Source: Algoriphagus sediminis (GTDB lineage Bacteria; Bacteroidota; Bacteroidia; Cytophagales; Cyclobacteriaceae). Taken from it: a stretch of 64,000 nucleotides of DNA. The translations under genes were made by a program, and so were the position numbers. This document shows positions 60,300 to 64,000 of this stretch, piece by piece. The stretch is taken from positions 434,001 through 498,000 of the forward strand of contig NZ_JAUEPH010000003.1 of NCBI RefSeq assembly GCF_030403435.1, given 5' to 3'. How positions within the stretch are numbered: position 1 is the first letter of the stretch; every line of letters begins with the position of its first letter. The notes below the pieces were generated by a model. That model made no database searches and was not told where the DNA came from. It saw only the letters and a program-made list of their open reading frames with translations.

Positions 60300-61646
60300 A
60301 TGCCAAGAGCAAAAGCCGATAAAGATCGGAAGATTTTCGTGCTGGATACTTCAGTAATCCTATACGCACATAATTCCATAATGAACTTTGCAGAACACGA
60401 CGTGGTCATTCCGATCACCGTTCTTGAAGAGTTGGATCAGTTCAAAAAAGGGAACGACAGTAAAAATTTTGAGGCCAGGGAATTTATCCGTCTTCTGGAT
60501 AAGTTATCGATGGACCATATGATTCATAACTGGACCCCACTGAACGGAAAAACGAAAGGGAATTTCCGAGTCCTGATGAATCCGGAGAATAAGCTGAATG
60601 CCAATGAGGTATTTGGTGAGGAGAAAAACGACCATAAAATCCTCAACGCTGCCATTTATCTCAAAGAGAATGAGAAAAAGCGTAAGGTGATTTTGGTGTC
60701 AAAGGATATCAATCTAAGGCTAAAGGCAAAGTCGCTGGATCTTTTGGCCGAGGATTATGAAACCGGTAAGATTAAAAATATCACCGAATTAGAAAATACG
60801 GGTAAATATCAATTGGATAATGTTGATCCTACGCATATCAATACCCTTTATGATGTGGGCTTTGTGGAGGCCAAACTTGTCTTAGGGACTCGAAAAAGGA
60901 AGGCGAATGCCTTTTACATTCTCAAAAGCGATAAGAATTCGGTTTTGACCTATTACAACCCTGACCAAAATGTTCTGGAGCGAGTAGATAAGCGATTGGC
61001 ATATAATGTCAAGCCTAAGAACGCGGAGCAGGCCTTTGCGCTTCATGCGGTAATGGACCCGAATATCAAGCTGGTCACGATCCAAGGGGTCGCTGGAACC
61101 GGAAAGACTCTTTTGGCTTTGGCAGGAGCCTTAGAGCAAAGGAGAAGCTACAAGCAAATATTTCTAGCTAGGCCAGTGGTTCCACTGAGCAATAAGGACA
61201 TTGGTTACTTACCCGGAGACATTAAGTCAAAGCTGAATCCCTATATGGAGCCGCTTTGGGATAACCTGAAATTTATCCAAAATCAATACAAGGAGACGGA
61301 TAAGGAATATCAGAGAATTACAGACCTGGTGAATCAAGAGAAGCTAGTAATTCAGCCTTTGGCATATATTCGTGGTCGATCTCTTTCGAATATTTTCTTC
61401 ATCGTGGATGAGGCTCAGAACCTGACTCCACATGAAATTAAGACGATTATTTCCAGAGCTGGAGAAAATACAAAGATTGTGTTCACTGGAGATGTGTTCC
61501 AGATTGATACCCCTTATTTGGATAGCCAGAGTAATGGAATGTCCTATCTCATCGATCGGATAAAAGATCATCCGCTTTATGCTCATATTAAACTGGAGAA
61601 AGGCGAGAGGTCAGAATTGGCTAATTTGGCTAATGAGTTATTATAA
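60300..61646 (+). CDS. PIN-PhoH fusion protein (PhoH2-type RNA helicase/ribonuclease)
   Basis: A 448-aa two-domain protein. The N-terminal PIN domain (residues ~10-150) shows Asp residues of the ribonuclease site ('FVLDTSVILYAHNSI', 'VIPITVLEELDQFKKG', 'NDHKILNAAIYL', 'VILVSKDINLRLKAKSLDL'). The C-terminal PhoH domain (~240-445) has Walker A 'QGVAGTGKTLLALAGAL', 'LARPVVPLSNKDIGYLPGDIKSKLNPYMEPLWDNL' and Walker B 'FIVDEAQNLTPHEIKTIISRAGENTKIVFTGD'. Family knowledge: PhoH2 proteins are ATP-dependent RNA helicases with PIN nuclease activity, some in toxin-antitoxin pairs. No antitoxin-like gene precedes it here. Confidence 0.92.
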   Translation: MPRAKADKDRKIFVLDTSVILYAHNSIMNFAEHDVVIPITVLEELDQFKKGNDSKNFEAREFIRLLDKLSMDHMIHNWTPLNGKTKGNFRVLMNPENKLNANEVFGEEKNDHKILNAAIYLKENEKKRKVILVSKDINLRLKAKSLDLLAEDYETGKIKNITELENTGKYQLDNVDPTHINTLYDVGFVEAKLVLGTRKRKANAFYILKSDKNSVLTYYNPDQNVLERVDKRLAYNVKPKNAEQAFALHAVMDPNIKLVTIQGVAGTGKTLLALAGALEQRRSYKQIFLARPVVPLSNKDIGYLPGDIKSKLNPYMEPLWDNLKFIQNQYKETDKEYQRITDLVNQEKLVIQPLAYIRGRSLSNIFFIVDEAQNLTPHEIKTIISRAGENTKIVFTGDVFQIDTPYLDSQSNGMSYLIDRIKDHPLYAHIKLEKGERSELANLANELL

Positions 61647-61669
61647 TTAAGAAAACTTTGAAATTACCA

Positions 61670-61698
61670 GACCGCTCAAATTGAGCGGTCTTTTTTTT
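61670..61698 (+). terminator. Terminator of the PIN-PhoH gene
   Basis: GACCGCTC (61670-61677) / GAGCGGTC (61683-61690), loop AAATT, followed by eight Ts. Confidence 0.9.
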
Positions 61699-61817
61699 GC
61701 CCTTTCTGCAACCATTCTCACCAAACCCTCATCTAAACAATAAAGGCAGCGGGGAAATAAGATTTTCCATTGAAAAAATTGTTCAATACTGACTTAAAGG
61801 TGTACGAAAGCGTACGC

Positions 61818-61825
61818 TAAATTTG
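61818..61825 (+). promoter_or_regulatory. Candidate -7 element of the small membrane protein gene
   Basis: TAAATTTG is an exact TAnnTTTG match about 100 nt before ATG 61925. Immediately upstream lies a short dyad GTACG-AAAG-CGTAC (61802-61815). Confidence 0.5.
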
Positions 61826-61924
61826 CGAAAAAATTAATAAATCACTGAAAATCAGATAAATATAAAATTAGGCTCTCTTTTGGCATATATAGAAATACCG
61901 AAAGGAACTAAACCAACTACTACA

Positions 61925-62149
61925 ATGAAAACGATACTGTTAACACAAAAAAGCATTTGCGGTATCCTTGGCCTTATGATGGCAACGACTATCGTTTGGA
62001 AGGCGAATCTAAAAATGCAAGAAATTAATTCTGAGAGGATTACAGAAAAAATCGAGAAAACTAAACCAACTATTTCGATTCTTCCGGTTCAATCCTTTAC
62101 ATATATGCACTTTGAAGAAATTAGCGGAGAGGACGATATCTCCGTTTAA
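61925..62149 (+). CDS. Small single-TM protein, unknown function
   Basis: A 74-aa protein from ATG 61925 (the open frame also extends to a TTG at 61880). One hydrophobic segment at residues ~11-25 ('SICGILGLMMATTIVW') and a C-terminal part with basic then acidic character ('ERITEKIEKTKPTISILPVQSFTYMHFEEISGEDD'). No family recognised. A TAAATTTG element upstream and a strong terminator just downstream argue that it is a real, separately transcribed gene. It is convergent with a LytTR response regulator. Confidence 0.55.
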   Translation: MKTILLTQKSICGILGLMMATTIVWKANLKMQEINSERITEKIEKTKPTISILPVQSFTYMHFEEISGEDDISV

Positions 62150-62195
62150 GAAAACTCGTAAGGGTTAATTTGGTTGATTGTTTGGATAACTAAAT

Positions 62196-62221
62196 AGGCG
62201 GGATTTTTCCCGCCTTTTTGT
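62196..62221. terminator. Convergent terminator
   Basis: AGGCGGGA (62196-62203) / TCCCGCCT (62208-62215), loop TTTT, with T runs; lies between the small membrane protein and the LytTR regulator genes. Confidence 0.88.
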
Positions 62222-62225
62222 TTTT

Positions 62226-62981
62226 TTAGCTTTCTGTGATGGTATTCAGCTTGGCCAGAAAGCTGTTGTAATACTGTCTTCCCACCTGAACCACTGAGCC
62301 TTGACTCATGGTGATTTCCTTTGTGTTAAAGTTTTCAATCTGGGTGAGATTAACGATATATGATTTTTGCACTCTCAAAAATAGATGTGAAGGAAGAATT
62401 TCTTCAATTTCCTTCATGGACTTTCTAATACTGTATTCTTTTCCCCTGGTGAAAATACTTACCATATTTCCATTAGCTTCTACGAAATAAATATCCTCAT
62501 ACGGGACTTTTTCAAATGCATTATCAGCTTTGATAAAGACAGCATCGGTTACCAGATAAGGAGATTCAGAAGTGGTCGAGGTGCTAACAGATTCAGAAGA
62601 CGGTTTGGTTCTTTTGTTATAAAGAACTATTTCCACGATCGCGTGGATATCATTTGTGTTGAAGGGCTTAACTATAAACCCTGCTGGATTAATCCTCTTT
62701 GCTCTTTCTATGATGGTAGGATCACTGTAGGAGGTTACATAAACCAGCGGAGCGTCGACCATTTGCTTTACGATCTCACCGAGTTCGATTCCATCTTTAT
62801 CTCCCTTGAGTTTGATATCCATAAATATCAAATCAGGACGATATTTTTTAATGACTTTGATACACTGATTAGCTGAATTTGCTATGTCAATGTTTACATA
62901 ACCAAGAAGTTCAAGGATTTCCTGAATATTTTCAGCAATGCTTAATTCGTCCTCGACGATTAGGATCCGCTCCTCTTTCAT
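62226..62981 (-). CDS. LytTR-family response regulator (orphan in this window)
   Basis: A 251-aa regulator: receiver domain with acidic pair Glu10/Asp11, phospho-acceptor Asp55 ('LIFMDIKLKGDKDGIEL'), and 'VTSYSDPTIIERAKRINPAGFIVKPFNTND'. A Ser/Thr-rich linker ('TKPSSESVSTSTTSESP') is followed by a LytTR DNA-binding domain ('VPYEDIYFVEANGNMVSIFTRGKEYSIRKSMKEIEEILPSHLFLRVQKSYIVNLTQIENF'). No kinase is adjacent. It is 114 nt from the second LytTR regulator on the same strand. Confidence 0.9.
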   Translation of the reverse strand: MKEERILIVEDELSIAENIQEILELLGYVNIDIANSANQCIKVIKKYRPDLIFMDIKLKGDKDGIELGEIVKQMVDAPLVYVTSYSDPTIIERAKRINPAGFIVKPFNTNDIHAIVEIVLYNKRTKPSSESVSTSTTSESPYLVTDAVFIKADNAFEKVPYEDIYFVEANGNMVSIFTRGKEYSIRKSMKEIEEILPSHLFLRVQKSYIVNLTQIENFNTKEITMSQGSVVQVGRQYYNSFLAKLNTITES

Positions 62982-63095
62982 ATCAAAACGGGTGGTTGGG
63001 AAGTTTCTTTAAATTAATAGCACCAACTAGATGGACTCTTTCTACAAGTAAAGAAATAATTTTCAGAAACCAAATGCTTTTTTGTGCGTACGAAA

Positions 63096-63830
63096 TTAAA
63101 GGCTCATCATTTCTTTGAACCTGGCAGCCTGTCTTCGACTCACTTCGATTCTGTCTCCTCCTTTTAGGGTTACAACTAAACCTCCATTAAACCAAGGCTC
63201 AATTCCTTCTACCCAACCAAGATTGATTATGTGCTTTCGGCTTGCCCGGAAAAAGGATTTCTCGTCTAGTCTTTCATCAAGGGCGTTCAGTGACTTGTGA
63301 ATCATGGGTTTTACATTATCAAAGTAAACTTTGATGTAGTTTCCGTCTGACTCGAAAAGTCGGACATCTGCGAGTTTTACGAACCAACATCGGTCACCAT
63401 CCTTCACAAAAACCTGATCATCGAGAGTTAACTTTTTCTGTGGGGTCTCATCCTTTTGTACCTCATCTTTTTTAGCAGCCTCTATTTTCTTGTTCAGCTT
63501 AGTAATAGCTTCCTCAAGCCTTTTTGGTTCAATGGGCTTTAAAAGATAATCCAATGCATTTACCTGAAATGCTTTCAATGCATACTCATCGTATGCTGTA
63601 GTAAATATCACATGAGGAACAGAATCGAGCTCTTCCAGCAATTCAAATCCAGTTTTCTCTGGCATCTGAATGTCAAGGAAAATTACGTCAGGTTTTAATT
63701 CTTTGATTTTCTCCTGTGCATCATCGGCATTCACTGCCTCCCCCACTATTTCCACGGTTTCCAGTTGCTTGAGCAAAGTTATAAGCTCTTTTCTTGCCAG
63801 TCTTTCGTCGTCTATTACTATAGCTCTCAT
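63096..63830 (-). CDS. LytTR-family response regulator (LytR/AlgR type)
   Basis: A 244-aa regulator: receiver with Asp7/Asp8, phospho-acceptor Asp53 ('VIFLDIQMPEKTGFELL'), 'FTTAYDEYALKAFQVNALDYLLKPIEPKRLEEAI', then a long charged linker (~residues 115-138, Lys/Glu-rich) and LytTR domain ('KLADVRLFESDGNYIKVYFDNVKPMIHKSLNALDERLDEKSFFRASRKHIINLGWVEGIEPW'). The start overlaps the kinase stop (ATGA), marking the cognate pair with the truncated kinase at the right edge. Targets unknown. Confidence 0.92.
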   Translation of the reverse strand: MRAIVIDDERLARKELITLLKQLETVEIVGEAVNADDAQEKIKELKPDVIFLDIQMPEKTGFELLEELDSVPHVIFTTAYDEYALKAFQVNALDYLLKPIEPKRLEEAITKLNKKIEAAKKDEVQKDETPQKKLTLDDQVFVKDGDRCWFVKLADVRLFESDGNYIKVYFDNVKPMIHKSLNALDERLDEKSFFRASRKHIINLGWVEGIEPWFNGGLVVTLKGGDRIEVSRRQAARFKEMMSL

Positions 63831-64000
63831 GAATATTTATTTGATTGGGATGATTTGATTCGTTTGGGTATTTTGATTTCTGTAATGACTTGTTCTTGCC
63901 CAGAGTCGAATATACGAAAGGTAGCATTTTCTCCATAAATAAGTTTTAAACGCTCTACCGTATTACTCAAGCCATGACCTTTTTCACCTTTAACCTGTAA
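63827..64000 (-). CDS. LytS/YehU-like sensor histidine kinase, C-terminal fragment (runs off the edge)
   Basis: 57 residues plus stop are visible, beginning 'LQVKGEKGHGLSNTVERLKLIYGENATFRI'. The 'GHGLSNTVERLKLIYG' text is the G2/ATP-lid region of GHKL-type HATPases in LytS-like membrane kinases. The stop TGA overlaps the response-regulator ATG. The rest of the gene lies past the right edge. Confidence 0.8.
   Translation of the reverse strand, partial: LQVKGEKGHGLSNTVERLKLIYGENATFRIFDSGQEQVITEIKIPKRIKSSQSNKYS

Noticed and set aside
60300..61646. PIN-PhoH gene as a toxin-antitoxin pair
   Set aside because: The gene is a recognised PhoH2 fusion, but no small antitoxin gene lies directly upstream; the 157 bp before it hold no credible ORF.
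63084..63095. GTACGAAA shared with 61802-61809 as a common LytTR operator
   Set aside because: An 8-bp match in two places is weak, and the second copy abuts the stop codon of a regulator gene, far from a promoter.

Overview
The window reads as chromosomal DNA of a Bacteroidota bacterium, most likely Cytophagales and possibly Cyclobacteriaceae (Algoriphagus-like). This is inferred from gene content: type IX secretion (T9SS) type B C-terminal sorting domains, PorP/SprF proteins, SprB repeats, LytTR two-component systems, many lipoproteins, several promoter elements of the TAnnTTTG type, and starts that mostly lack a strong Shine-Dalgarno. No tRNA, rRNA, CRISPR array, transposase or phage gene was seen.

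Region by region. (1) 1-14033 is an exopolysaccharide/O-antigen locus: export-protein C-terminus, Wzz-like co-polymerase, flippase, GT2, Wzy/ligase-like membrane protein, three GT4 enzymes and three methyltransferases. It is interrupted at 3735-8104 by two paralogous lipoproteins of the HEIGH (M57-like) metallopeptidase type on opposite strands, around two of the methyltransferases. One paralogue has lost its catalytic Glu. (2) 14075-21856 is mixed housekeeping: CIA30 and SIMPL proteins, an M14 carboxypeptidase, a dipeptide epimerase, an RprXY-like two-component pair and lysA. (3) 22044-34362 holds two tandem T9SS adhesin + PorP/SprF cassettes. The first adhesin is about 2,609 aa, with a lectin-like N-terminus and a three-module higher-order repeat. 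(4) 34417-47488 is mixed: an FeS-type photolyase, outer-membrane and lipoproteins, a six-gene minus-strand run ending in an ECF sigma factor (MscS, VTT, porin, DUF2306, sigma, membrane protein), a transglutaminase, an M28 peptidase and an OYE-family oxidoreductase. (5) 47683-52758 pairs a membrane-anchored AraC-type regulator with a divergent ankyrin / acyltransferase / serine-hydrolase operon; three direct repeats of 20-bp period lie between them. (6) 52882-57068 is ileS-lspA behind a strongly structured leader RNA. (7) 57218-64000 holds a SNF2 helicase, PIN-PhoH, a small membrane protein, two LytTR response regulators and the C-terminus of a LytS-like kinase running off the right edge.

Most of the window looks like envelope and surface biology: polysaccharide assembly, gliding or adhesion proteins secreted by T9SS, envelope stress sensing and secreted peptidases. 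The items most worth a second look are the protease/pseudoprotease pair inside the polysaccharide locus, the 20-bp direct-repeat array next to the membrane-anchored AraC regulator, the structured RNA ahead of ileS, and the hairpin that appears to be both a terminator and a promoter in front of the photolyase. No homology search was run; family names come from motif recognition.
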